From the NCBI GenBank assembly GCA_014871385.1, contig CM026421.1, positions 18,072,158-18,136,157 on the forward strand: DNA of 64,000 nt, read 5' to 3'. Source of the DNA: Ceratodon purpureus. Lineage: Eukaryota; Streptophyta; Bryopsida; Pseudoditrichales; Ditrichaceae. The notes below the pieces were generated by a model. The model did no database searches, had not been told where the DNA came from, and saw only the letters and a program-made list of their open reading frames with translations. The translations under genes were made by a program, and so were the position numbers. This document shows positions 44,147 through 54,828 of this stretch, piece by piece (position 1 is the first letter of the stretch; each line of letters opens with the position of its first letter).

Positions 44147-45121
44147 GCTGCTGCATCAGTGCAGCCAACTACCGCTGTCTCCGGCGCCGACACCCAAGCC
44201 TCAGCTCCAGTGGACTGCGCTTCGCCCCCTCAGCTCATGCCTGCACTACCACCCAGGGACCTCACCGTTTACTGTGACCAGGTTTGACCCACGGCTCCAA
44301 CGGCGGCTCCAGCGCAGCCTTCCACTGACGGCAACACCGACGCTGCGATTCCTTCTGCTCGTGTTGACCACTCGTCTGCGACAGCTCCCGCACCACGCCG
44401 ACATGCGGACCCGACTCAACCTCTTTAGCAGCACCAGGCTCCACCTCCGGGTTCGCCTCCTGCACCTCCACTCGGCTGTGCTCCGACCCCAGACCTCCAG
44501 GTTGTTCTTCACAACCTTCAGACCATCGCCAACGCCTTGGTCCAGACCCGTACCGCCGCTCAGCAGCTTGAGCACAGCCGGCAGCAGGTGGCCACGGCAG
44601 TCGCCGACCGTGACCTCCAAATCCATCAGCTTCACCAGCTGATTGCCGCCCGAGATTCTGCTCTACACACTCTTACAGCAACTCATACTAGGTTGCTTAG
44701 CGATCATACCGACCTTCAGCAACAGGTACAGGCCTTACAGGCCGACCTGGCTGCCCGCGTCCCGGTCGCAACACCAGCTCCACCATCGATTCGTCGGTTG
44801 GAGCTGGAGTCTACACTCAGCGCCCGTCTCCAACAGGCTGACATTCTCTTACTTGAGAATCAGCAGTTGAAGACGGAGCTAGCGTTGCACACCCTTCAGC
44901 CCCGAGAACTCAGCCGTGCTGTGAGGGATTATGCTGCTACAAAGCAGCGGGATTTGGAGACTGTGTTGACTGCCTACAGAGCCGACTTGGATCGTCAGCA
45001 CCTTTGGTTGTCCAAGTTTGAGGCGCGCGACCCGACCTTCGAGCCCTGGCTCGACAGCGACGACCCGACTTCTGCACTCCCGACCGAGGCGCCGCCGACT
45101 GTACACCAGCCGACTGACTGA
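44147..45121 (+). pseudogene. 3' coiled-coil region of the retrotransposon, still in the pol frame
   Basis: The pol frame resumes after the TGA at 44144, is closed by TGA at 44285-44287 and TAG at 44426-44428, then stays open to 45121. The last part (from about 44537) encodes heptad-rich, Leu/Gln-rich sequence typical of a coiled coil, with a Leu repeat such as LENQQLKTELALHTL, and an acidic Pro-rich end. It could act as an independent ORF from a GTG or downstream ATG, but shared frame suggests a broken extension of the long polyprotein. Confidence 0.5.
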
Positions 45122-45285
45122 CGGCCCGACTCCTTCGACTGCGACTTTCATGTATTTTTTAGTTTTTTTGGGGGGCACTAGCATTTTTTGACATTTTGAT
45201 TAAGCCTAGAAATTTTACGTTTCTCTAGGCTGGTTCTCATTTCTCAGTTTTCCTCCGTCTCCCACGTTCTGGGGACAGAACTACC

Positions 45286-45300
45286 GGAAAAAGGGGATAA
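45286..45300 (+). other. Polypurine tract
   Basis: GGAAAAAGGGGATAA lies immediately before the 3' LTR. The same core occurs three more times at the 5' end of the element. Confidence 0.85.
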
Positions 45301-45735
45301 TGTTAACCGGAGATTCCCCAATCTCCCCTTCCCTTAGTTTCCCTTAGTCTCTTTACAGTTTTCATCCTTACCTTAGACAGTCATCCAGTCGACTTGGATG
45401 AATTCTGTCACCAGCCGACTGGATGAACTCTGTCACCAGCCGACTGGATGACTTCCGCCAGTTCAGGAGGTTTAAGAGGCAAGGTTAGGGTTTCCTGTAA
45501 TCATTCTACACTAGAGCAGGTAGAGTCAGAGAGGTCTGAGAGCTGTTAGGAACTGCTGTACTATGGTTTTGGGGCTGTTTTGACCCATTTTATGCAGTTT
45601 TGACCTCTTTTTGCATTTGTATTGTACATTTCCAGCAACTTATGAGTGTTTGGAGCACTTAGCTTAGTTGGGTTTTGTTGGGTTTTGATGGGATTGTGAA
45701 GGCTAGGGTTTAGTTGGTAAATCCTCCCTTTACCA
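45301..45735 (+). repeat. 3' LTR
   Basis: 435 bp, two substitutions relative to the 5' LTR, followed by the target duplication AAGAC at 45736-45740. Confidence 0.97.
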
Positions 45736-46875
45736 AAGACCCTCGGGAAGCAACTGTCCTCGAAAAAAATTGCTAAAAATAGGACAGTTGTTCGCCAAGC
45801 AGCTCAATAGAAGTATAAAGAACGAGAGTTGTTAAAGCTAGCGTATTTGAAAATAAGTCTACCAAAGTAACCGTGAGCAACTATGATGTCCTTAAAAACG
45901 TAAGTTATCAAAGTTATTATGTTAGACAAATTAACCCAATAAAAGCACGAAAGTTAAATAATACTTTTCATAAAATCAATCTGTTGATTCTATTCGTGTC
46001 CATTTGTTTTTCCATTTCAAAATAACAAGCGGTACTTGCAATGGACATACGTCTTGTGATCTGTTCTCAATTGATCAGTTCCTGATTTACTCTTGTAGTC
46101 ACTATGGACAGCATTGTAGTGACAATCTGATCCCCAATGGAGTTACTTAAACATTATGTAAGAGACGACATGAAGTACTGGAATGCGAGTCCCGACTCCG
46201 AGTTAAACTATGGTCACGGTTCTGAATCCTTTGAAGGTTCGCTAATTGTACTTTTATTTCATACATGATGAAGTATTATTTTGTGTGTCTTGATGAATTC
46301 ATGCGGTGCCCAAGAGGTTTATTGGAAGCGATCATTGTTTGGAGCCGAATTCAAGGTTCTCTATTACAGACTGTGTCTTGCTGCTTGCGCAAAGATTTAT
46401 GGTGTAAGCACCTATCCCCGGACCCCCCCAAAGGTGGACACCCCAAATTCTTGCTGCAGTGGAGATTTGATCACCCTATAATTACCTATAATGTATCCCA
46501 TGCGTACATGCAGAAGGGTGTCCGGCTATCTAGGTCAACCTATATTGGTCACTTCTAAAATTTGTAGTTATTATTGTAAGTGCTTATAAATATCCTAAAA
46601 ATGGGGAAACTTCGTTTTTTCTTATTGTTAATCACTGAGAAATAGTAAGCCACTCATTCCACCTCTACAAGTATAGTAAATTCCTCAAGTGTACGAAAAT
46701 AAGTGTTGCTACCCTAATGAGTTTTGTTGATTCTACACTTTTTTCAGAGTCACTTTTAATTGTGATCTGGGGAGCAGCCCGACCGTTTGCATGTCTGTGG
46801 ATGTACTTCTTCAGAATTGTCCTTCAGCATTCATACGATATTAATATTCTGACGTGACCTAGCCACTTGTACGTT

Positions 46876-46999
46876 ATTGCTACAAACTTTTTTTTTTTTT
46901 TTTTTTTTTTCTTTTTTTTTAGCAAATGAACGAATTTTATTGCAAAGAATATAAAGTACAACCCTCATCGGACAAAAGTCCAGGGATTGCTACAAACTT
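46876..46999 (-). mobile_element. LINE tail, copy 2
   Basis: Same insertion and same 14-bp duplications (46876-46889, 46986-46999). The T run is uninterrupted here, whereas copies 1 and 4 have an A in it. Confidence 0.75.
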
Positions 47000-47121
47000 G
47001 AAACTTGATGGTGAAGTTGAAGAGCTTAATTATGGACTCGGAAACTTTACCTAGTTTTCTGAAGCTCTCATGGATTATATCGAGCAGGACTTATCCATGA
47101 TGTCCACTGGTCCTCCACTGA

Positions 47122-47433
47122 TCAGGACTCTATCTGCAAAATAGCTAAATTAATTCGGTTGCGATACTGGAATCCTAAAGTGTGGGCTGCCTTCCTAACA
47201 TCCCTTTTCCCAAGTCTTATGAGATCGCAAATGAGTTCACAATGTCCAGCAGGTTCATGAATCCATTTTGGAAGTTGCAGCGAGCTCTCAAAATTGGCTC
47301 AGAGGCAGCTGTGGTTAAGAGTGCAAAAGAAGTGGCCGGTTTTAATTACAGCGTGATCAAGCCAAGGAGAACAGACTCGATAATGAGTACCAAGGACTTT
47401 GGGAATGGCCGAAGATCTGCGAAGTCACGTAAG
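47122..47433 (+). pseudogene. CYP704-like P450 relic, copy 2
   Basis: Same fragment and frame as at 29163-29474, with no visible difference in the conserved stretch. Confidence 0.6.
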
Positions 47434-49094
47434 TGAATTTTTGTCAACTTAAACCAGATCAATTAGTGGTGGCTACCACCATGACTTCAGGATGAACAGG
47501 GCACTGGCCAATCACTGCGTGTCCGAGAACAACATTGTTTTGGTAGCACGTCAGTAATTTGTGACTTAGGAACACGGTCTGTTCAAAGACATCACCCTAC
47601 AAGATTATTTTATACGGATCCAAAGTTCCAATTTCCGGTAAATTGACTAAAGAGACTCGTCCTAAGCTTCTAAATTTGCTGCAGAAATACAGATGGGATG
47701 TTTTTTGGTCGTGAGACTTGCAAGGATCATGTTTATATGTAAGATGCGGGATTGTGACGTGCCACGAATGTTGTCCTAGAAATGAGTTTTAGCTAGCAAC
47801 GACCGCCAGAGATAATTGCTTCGCAGCTACGACAAGCTGCAGATTTATGTGCCATGATGCGATTTTATATGCTGATATAAGACATTGTATTGTAGTGAGC
47901 TGTTTCAGCACTTATTTGCGCCATACTAAGACGATTTGTTGACAATCATTCACTCATGCGACGGCTCACATTCCAGCGGCATCCACTCTCAATCAGCTCT
48001 CATTCTCCCAATCATGGATCACAATTACAGAATGACTCTAATTACATGCTTATATAACGGAGCTCAGGGTACCACCGTTCTCGCTCAAACAATGATTAAT
48101 GTTTCACTACACTCTGCAAAGACATAATATATATATTACGAGACCATGCATGGAACCCGGCTGCAGCTATCCTTGAATTTAGAAAGTTTACGATGACTTC
48201 AGTTAAGTGAGTAGTTCAGAACTTCAGATCCTGCGGAACTTTTATTCATCTCAATATAGAAACTCTGATTGGGTCACGACGCACCATCTTGAGACTATTG
48301 TCTGTAGAACTGTGGACAAAGCGCCGGCCTGCAGCTATGCAATACGAACACACTGTCAGGCTGAGTGCATCACGCATAATCATACATGTAGATCATTGCT
48401 GGGGAACGTATGTATTTATGAAGCATCGTAACTTCACAATTAATCGACTGTACAGTTAAATCTATCAAGCCTCTCAATCCTACCACAAAGAATCATCTAC
48501 ATAAAAATTTCCATTGAGCTCAATGGCCATGAAGCATCAGGAAGTCTCGGCAACATGCAACTTCCTGCTGAGAAGCCATGGAAGCTAGCACGAGCTGGAC
48601 TAATCCATGAGAGGCCTACATTAGTAACATAACACATCATATTTCCCGCACATAGAAGCAGAAAAAATAATGCTTGCTCTAACATATATGTATGAGCTAA
48701 ATTATGTACAGGCTACAGCTGGTCAAGATCCGGACCAACAACAGTCTAGTCCATCTTGGTTTCCAAAGGAATGTTCAATCACTCCCGATCCACATGTAAC
48801 CGATCGATACAAGTCGGCTTGAAACCCAACGTTCAATTAAGTCCAGGTGTTCAGGACTCTGCTTGCTTCCACATTATCCTCGCTACATCGCAACCCTCGA
48901 TCGGACTCCTGCACTCAACAATGATCCCCCCTCTCCACGAGTCCACATGCCAAGCTCCCACTCTGCATGGATCCATGCCCTAATTACCTCAGCGCTGTGC
49001 TGATCTGATGGCGATGGAGGCATCTAACACGTTGTTTTGAATCCCACAACGTATACTCACAACCCTGAATTGCAGACTTTACCGGCCCCTTCGA

Positions 49095-49628
49095 TCATTC
49101 TTTAGGATTGCTCTGCTTCTTCCCGGGCTTCTTCCTCTGCTCCTGCCGCTGCTCCTTCTTCTCGCGCTTCTTCCTCTGGTCCTGCCGCTGCTCCTTGGCA
49201 AACTTGTTGTACAAACCCTTGTTAGCGGCCTCGACCAGGACGGCTTTACTCACGCCAAAGTAATCTTGCAACATGGGCGCCAGGTCGTGCGAGGTGCACA
49301 GCTCGAAACTTGTTGTCGAGCCATCGCGAGCCCGCTGCAGCTTCCGGGCGATGGTCGATTGCAGCGCTTGCTCCAGTGTCAGTCCATCCCTTCCCTGGAA
49401 AGAAAGGAACGCACTGGCTTGCTCCGGGGAGAAATACACCGACGACATGTAGAAGTTCGCCGTTGGATCCTGTAGGAGACGCCGGCGCGCTCCCTCATCT
49501 TTCCCAAACACCATCAGGTCATGGATAAAATACTTCAACATGTTATACAAGTTCTTGTCCGCCTGCAGCGCTTGCAACCGCCCGGCGTACTCTACGTCTG
49601 CTGCGTCCAATTCCAACTCCTTCTTCAT
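49095..49628 (-). CDS. 177-residue protein of unknown function, copy 3
   Basis: Same ORF. Ser replaces Cys at residue 72; the basic tail matches copy 2. The protein is identical in copies 3, 4 and 5. Confidence 0.5.
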   Translation of the reverse strand: MKKELELDAADVEYAGRLQALQADKNLYNMLKYFIHDLMVFGKDEGARRRLLQDPTANFYMSSVYFSPEQASAFLSFQGRDGLTLEQALQSTIARKLQRARDGSTTSFELCTSHDLAPMLQDYFGVSKAVLVEAANKGLYNKFAKEQRQDQRKKREKKEQRQEQRKKPGKKQSNPKE

Positions 49629-52074
49629 GCTCGCTCCAACACCAAGGACGACGACAACAACAACAAAAAAAACTCCCCTAAAAAAAAAACCCTAAATTAG
49701 TGGGACTGATTCTTTAGACTGTGATGTTCAATTCCTCTAATTTATATCTAATTTAGAGGACAACAGTACGTGGAAACGTAAAAGCAAATGTAAAAGTGCC
49801 ATATTCCAATTCTGCAAGGTAAAGTAAAAGTTAACCAAAGCATATAATTATGTAAAATAATATATAAAGGAAGAGATCAATATAAACTAAAAAGTTGATA
49901 AGGGGACTACATTCACTACATATAGTACTCCCGACAAGGAATTGAGCACTTCTAAGTAATGCCAAAAAGTCATCCTATATCCAAAAATCTTTATGGTAAT
50001 GGACACGTAGTAAAAAACTATTGCTTATAGAAAACACAACCGCATGCTCTAAAGTTATCAAAAAAGTACTCAACATCGATATTCCTATATTAAAGAAGAT
50101 CATACAATTAAGTTGAATACTCAATATATTAATGATATACATGCGGCTTGGTTTTGAAGATGCCAAATCTTGGAATTGAGTTGTGACCATTGGGCCCTCT
50201 ACTTCATTGCAGAAAACAATTGTGAGAATCCTACCGTGTTTTTTTTTAACATTTGTCTTTCAAGTAATAATTATTGTTTAGAAGTATAAAAATACAGTAT
50301 TTTTTTTTTCAAAAAACGTTTGAATAACATTATGTATGTGATTTTGTGATAAAGACGTTGTGGAGTTGATGGGTCTTATTATGATGTTCAAGAGTTCAAA
50401 GATTAACTATGTTGATTGATTGACCGCTATTGAGCATTCGCTAATGGGCCATATCAAATGGTTTGTACATGACCTATTTAATATTAATGTTTGGAAAGGA
50501 GAAAAGTGCCCAAAAGCACTTGGAGTCCAATTTAGGGAGTCCTCTCTATATGTCAAAAGTGTACTTTACAAATGATCAAGTTGATACAATTCTTGCGTCT
50601 TAGGTGCTCTATTTCTTCCTTTAAAATTGAATTTGAACCTAATTTGTTTAAAAGTTGATTTAATTGATTTCAAAACATAAATCAAGATCCAATTTTGGTA
50701 GTGAATCTGTTAAAGTATCATTATACTAATCCATCTGCTAAAATTTGCCCTTTTTAAAATCTTTTTTTAACCACTTCAGCTTTTTGATGCATACACGTAC
50801 TATTATCAGAACGTTGATATATAATCAAATGCGTATTTGTACTTTTTTTATTTGTATTCCGTAAGCTTATTTTTTTCCACCAGCTTGGCCATCTAGTTTC
50901 AAAACATATCCAATTTTTGCACAACAGGCATATGAAGACCCTCGGGAAGCAACTGTCCTCGAAAAAAATTGCTAAAAATAGGACAGTTGTTCGCCAAGCA
51001 GCTCAATAGAAGTATAAAGAACGAGAGTTGTTAAAGCTAGCGTATTTGAAAATAAGTCTACCAAAGTAACCGTGAGCAACTATGATGTCCTTAAAAACGT
51101 AAGTTATCAAAGTTATTATGTTAGACAAATTAACCCAATAAAAGCACGAAAGTTAAATAATACTTTTCATAAAATCAATCTGTTGATTCTATTCGTGTCC
51201 ATTTGTTTTTCCATTTCAAAATAACAAGCGGTACTTGCAATGGACATACGTCTTGTGATCTGTTCTCAATTGATCAGTTCCTGATTTACTCTTGTAGTCA
51301 CTATGGACAGCATTGTAGTGACAATCTGATCCCCAATGGAGTTACTTAAACATTATGTAAGAGACGACATGAAGTACTGGAATGCGAGTCCCGACTCCGA
51401 GTTAAACTATGGTCACGGTTCTGAATCCTTTGAAGGTTCGCTAATTGTACTTTTATTTCATACATGATGAAGTATTATTTTGTGTGTCTTGATGAATTCA
51501 TGCGGTGCCCAAGAGGTTTATTGGAAGCGATCATTGTTTGGAGCCGAATTCAAGGTTCTCTATTACAGACTGTGTCTTGCTGCTTGCGCAAAGATTTATG
51601 GTGTAAGCACCTATCCCCGGACCCCCCCAAAGGTGGACACCCCAAATTCTTGCTGCAGTGGAGATTTGATCACCCTATAATTACCTATAATGTATCCCAT
51701 GCGTACATGCAGAAGGGTGTCCGGCTATCTAGGTCAACCTATATTGGTCACTTCTAAAATTTGTAGTTATTATTGTAAGTGCTTATAAATATCCTAAAAA
51801 TGGGGAAACTTCGTTTTTTCTTATTGTTAATCACTGAGAAATAGTAAGCCACTCATTCCACCTCTACAAGTATAGTAAATTCCTCAAGTGTACGAAAATA
51901 AGTGTTGCTACCCTAATGAGTTTTGTTGATTCTACACTTTTTTCAGAGTCACTTTTAATTGTGATCTGGGGAGCAGCCCGACCGTTTGCATGTCTGTGGA
52001 TGTACTTCTTCAGAATTGTCCTTCAGCATTCATACGATATTAATATTCTGACGTGACCTAGCCACTTGTACGTT

Positions 52075-52199
52075 ATTGCTACAAACTTTTTTTTTTTTTT
52101 TTTTTTTTTTCTTTTTTTTTAGCAAATGAACGAATTTTATTGCAAAGAATATAAAGTACAACCCTCATCGGACAAAAGTCCAGGGATTGCTACAAACTT
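52075..52199 (-). mobile_element. LINE tail, copy 3
   Basis: Same insertion, target duplications at 52075-52088 and 52186-52199. The poly(T) run is the longest of the copies. Confidence 0.75.
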
Positions 52200-52321
52200 G
52201 AAACTTGATGGTGAAGTTGAAGAGCTTAATTATGGACTCGGAAACTTTACCTAGTTTTCTGAAGCTCTCATGGATTATATCGAGCAGGACTTATCCATGA
52301 TGTCCACTGGTCCTCCACTGA

Positions 52322-52633
52322 TCAGGACTCTATCTGCAAAATAGCTAAATTAATTCGGTTGCGATACTGGAATCCTAAAGTGTGGGCTGCCTTCCTAACA
52401 TCCCTTTTCCCAAGTCTTATGAGATCGCAAATGAGTTCACAATGTCCAGCAGGTTCATGAATCCATTTTGGAAGTTGCAGCGAGCTCTCAAAATTGGCTC
52501 AGAGGCAGCTGTGGTTAAGAGTGCAAAAGAAGTGGCCGGTTTTAATTACAGCGTGATCAAGCCAAGGAGAACAGACTCGATAATGAGTACCAAGGACTTT
52601 GGGAATGGCCGAAGATCTGCGAAGTCACGTAAG
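52322..52633 (+). pseudogene. CYP704-like P450 relic, copy 3
   Basis: Same fragment as in copy 1, same frame and same end at a donor-like GTAAGT. Confidence 0.6.
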
Positions 52634-54294
52634 TGAATTTTTGTCAACTTAAACCAGATCAATTAGTGGTGGCTACCACCATGACTTCAGGATGAACAGG
52701 GCACTGGCCAATCACTGCGTGTCCGAGAACAACATTGTTTTGGTAGCACGTCAGTAATTTGTGACTTAGGAACACGGTCTGTTCAAAGACATCACCCTAC
52801 AAGATTATTTTATACGGATCCAAAGTTCCAATTTCCGGTAAATTGACTAAAGAGACTCGTCCTAAGCTTCTAAATTTGCTGCAGAAATACAGATGGGATG
52901 TTTTTTGGTCGTGAGACTTGCAAGGATCATGTTTATATGTAAGATGCGGGATTGTGACGTGCCACGAATGTTGTCCTAGAAATGAGTTTTAGCTAGCAAC
53001 GACCGCCAGAGATAATTGCTTCGCAGCTACGACAAGCTGCAGATTTATGTGCCATGATGCGATTTTATATGCTGATATAAGACATTGTATTGTAGTGAGC
53101 TGTTTCAGCACTTATTTGCGCCATACTAAGACGATTTGTTGACAATCATTCACTCATGCGACGGCTCACATTCCAGCGGCATCCACTCTCAATCAGCTCT
53201 CATTCTCCCAATCATGGATCACAATTACAGAATGACTCTAATTACATGCTTATATAACGGAGCTCAGGGTACCACCGTTCTCGCTCAAACAATGATTAAT
53301 GTTTCACTACACTCTGCAAAGACATAATATATATATTACGAGACCATGCATGGAACCCGGCTGCAGCTATCCTTGAATTTAGAAAGTTTACGATGACTTC
53401 AGTTAAGTGAGTAGTTCAGAACTTCAGATCCTGCGGAACTTTTATTCATCTCAATATAGAAACTCTGATTGGGTCACGACGCACCATCTTGAGACTATTG
53501 TCTGTAGAACTGTGGACAAAGCGCCGGCCTGCAGCTATGCAACACAAACGCACTGTCAGGCTGAGTGCATCACGCATAATCATACATGCAGATCATTGCT
53601 GGGGAACGTATGTATTTATGAAGCATCGTAACTTCACAATTAATCGACTGTACAGTTAAATCTATCAAGCCTCTCAATCCTACCACAAAGAATCATCTAC
53701 ATAAAAATTTCCATTGAGCTCAATGGCCATGAAGCATCAGGAAGTCTCGGCAACATGCAACTTCCTGCTGAGAAGCCATGGAAGCTAGCACGAGCTGGAC
53801 TAATCCATGAGAGGCCTACATTAGTAACATAACACATCATATTTCCCGCACATAGAAGCAGAAAAAATAATGCTTGCTCTAACATATATGTATGAGCTAA
53901 ATTATGTACAGGCTACAGCTGGTCAAGATCCGGACCAACAACAGTCTAGTCCATCTTGGTTTCCAAAGGAATGTTCAATCACTCCCGATCCACATGTAAC
54001 CGAACGATACAAGTCGGCTTGAAACCCAACGTTCAATTAAGTCCAGGTGTTCAGGACTCTGCTTGCTTCCACATTATCCTCGCTACATCGCAACCCTCGA
54101 TCGGACTCCTGCACTCAACAATGATCCCCCCTCTCCACGAGTCCACATGCCAAGCTCCCACTCTGCATGGATCCATGCCCTAATTACCTCAGCGCTGTGC
54201 TGATCTGATGGCGATGGAGGCATCTAACACGTTGTTTTGAATCCCACAACGTATACTCACAACCCTGAATTGCAGACTTTACCGGCCCCTTCGA

Positions 54295-54828
54295 TCATTC
54301 TTTAGGATTGCTCTGCTTCTTCCCGGGCTTCTTCCTCTGCTCCTGCCGCTGCTCCTTCTTCTCGCGCTTCTTCCTCTGGTCCTGCCGCTGCTCCTTGGCA
54401 AACTTGTTGTACAAACCCTTGTTAGCGGCCTCGACCAGGACGGCTTTACTCACGCCAAAGTAATCTTGCAACATGGGCGCCAGGTCGTGCGAGGTGCACA
54501 GCTCGAAACTTGTTGTCGAGCCATCGCGAGCCCGCTGCAGCTTCCGGGCGATGGTCGATTGCAGCGCTTGCTCCAGTGTCAGTCCATCCCTTCCCTGGAA
54601 AGAAAGGAACGCACTGGCTTGCTCCGGGGAGAAATACACCGACGACATGTAGAAGTTCGCCGTTGGATCCTGTAGGAGACGCCGGCGCGCTCCCTCATCT
54701 TTCCCAAACACCATCAGGTCATGGATAAAATACTTCAACATGTTATACAAGTTCTTGTCCGCCTGCAGCGCTTGCAACCGCCCGGCGTACTCTACGTCTG
54801 CTGCGTCCAATTCCAACTCCTTCTTCAT
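54295..54828 (-). CDS. 177-residue protein of unknown function, copy 4
   Basis: Same ORF, protein identical to copy 3. Confidence 0.5.
   Translation of the reverse strand: MKKELELDAADVEYAGRLQALQADKNLYNMLKYFIHDLMVFGKDEGARRRLLQDPTANFYMSSVYFSPEQASAFLSFQGRDGLTLEQALQSTIARKLQRARDGSTTSFELCTSHDLAPMLQDYFGVSKAVLVEAANKGLYNKFAKEQRQDQRKKREKKEQRQEQRKKPGKKQSNPKE

Larger units (their letters stand above)
32981..45735 (+). mobile_element. Ty3/gypsy LTR retrotransposon, 12,755 bp, nested in tandem copy 2
   Basis: Two 435-bp LTRs (TG...CA ends) enclose a leader, gag, protease, reverse transcriptase, RNase H, integrase and a long 3' extension. A 5-bp target duplication AAGAC flanks it (32976-32980 and 45736-45740). 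Removing the element plus one AAGAC restores a tandem unit of 5199 bp, agreeing with the 5200-bp neighbours. The order RT-RNase H-integrase defines Ty3/gypsy. No chromodomain was seen, and the 3' extension points to an Athila/Tat-type plant lineage. Confidence 0.96.
45741..49030. repeat. 5.2-kb tandem repeat, copy 2, right part
   Basis: Continuation of the split unit after the retrotransposon. It carries the unrecognised gene fragments (near 46016-46558, frame closed by the ACTT difference), the LINE tail and the P450 relic. Confidence 0.95.
49031..54230. repeat. 5.2-kb tandem repeat, copy 3 (5200 bp)
   Basis: A complete unit. It starts GTTGTTTTG instead of GTTGCTTTG, a change shared with copy 4. 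Confidence 0.95.
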
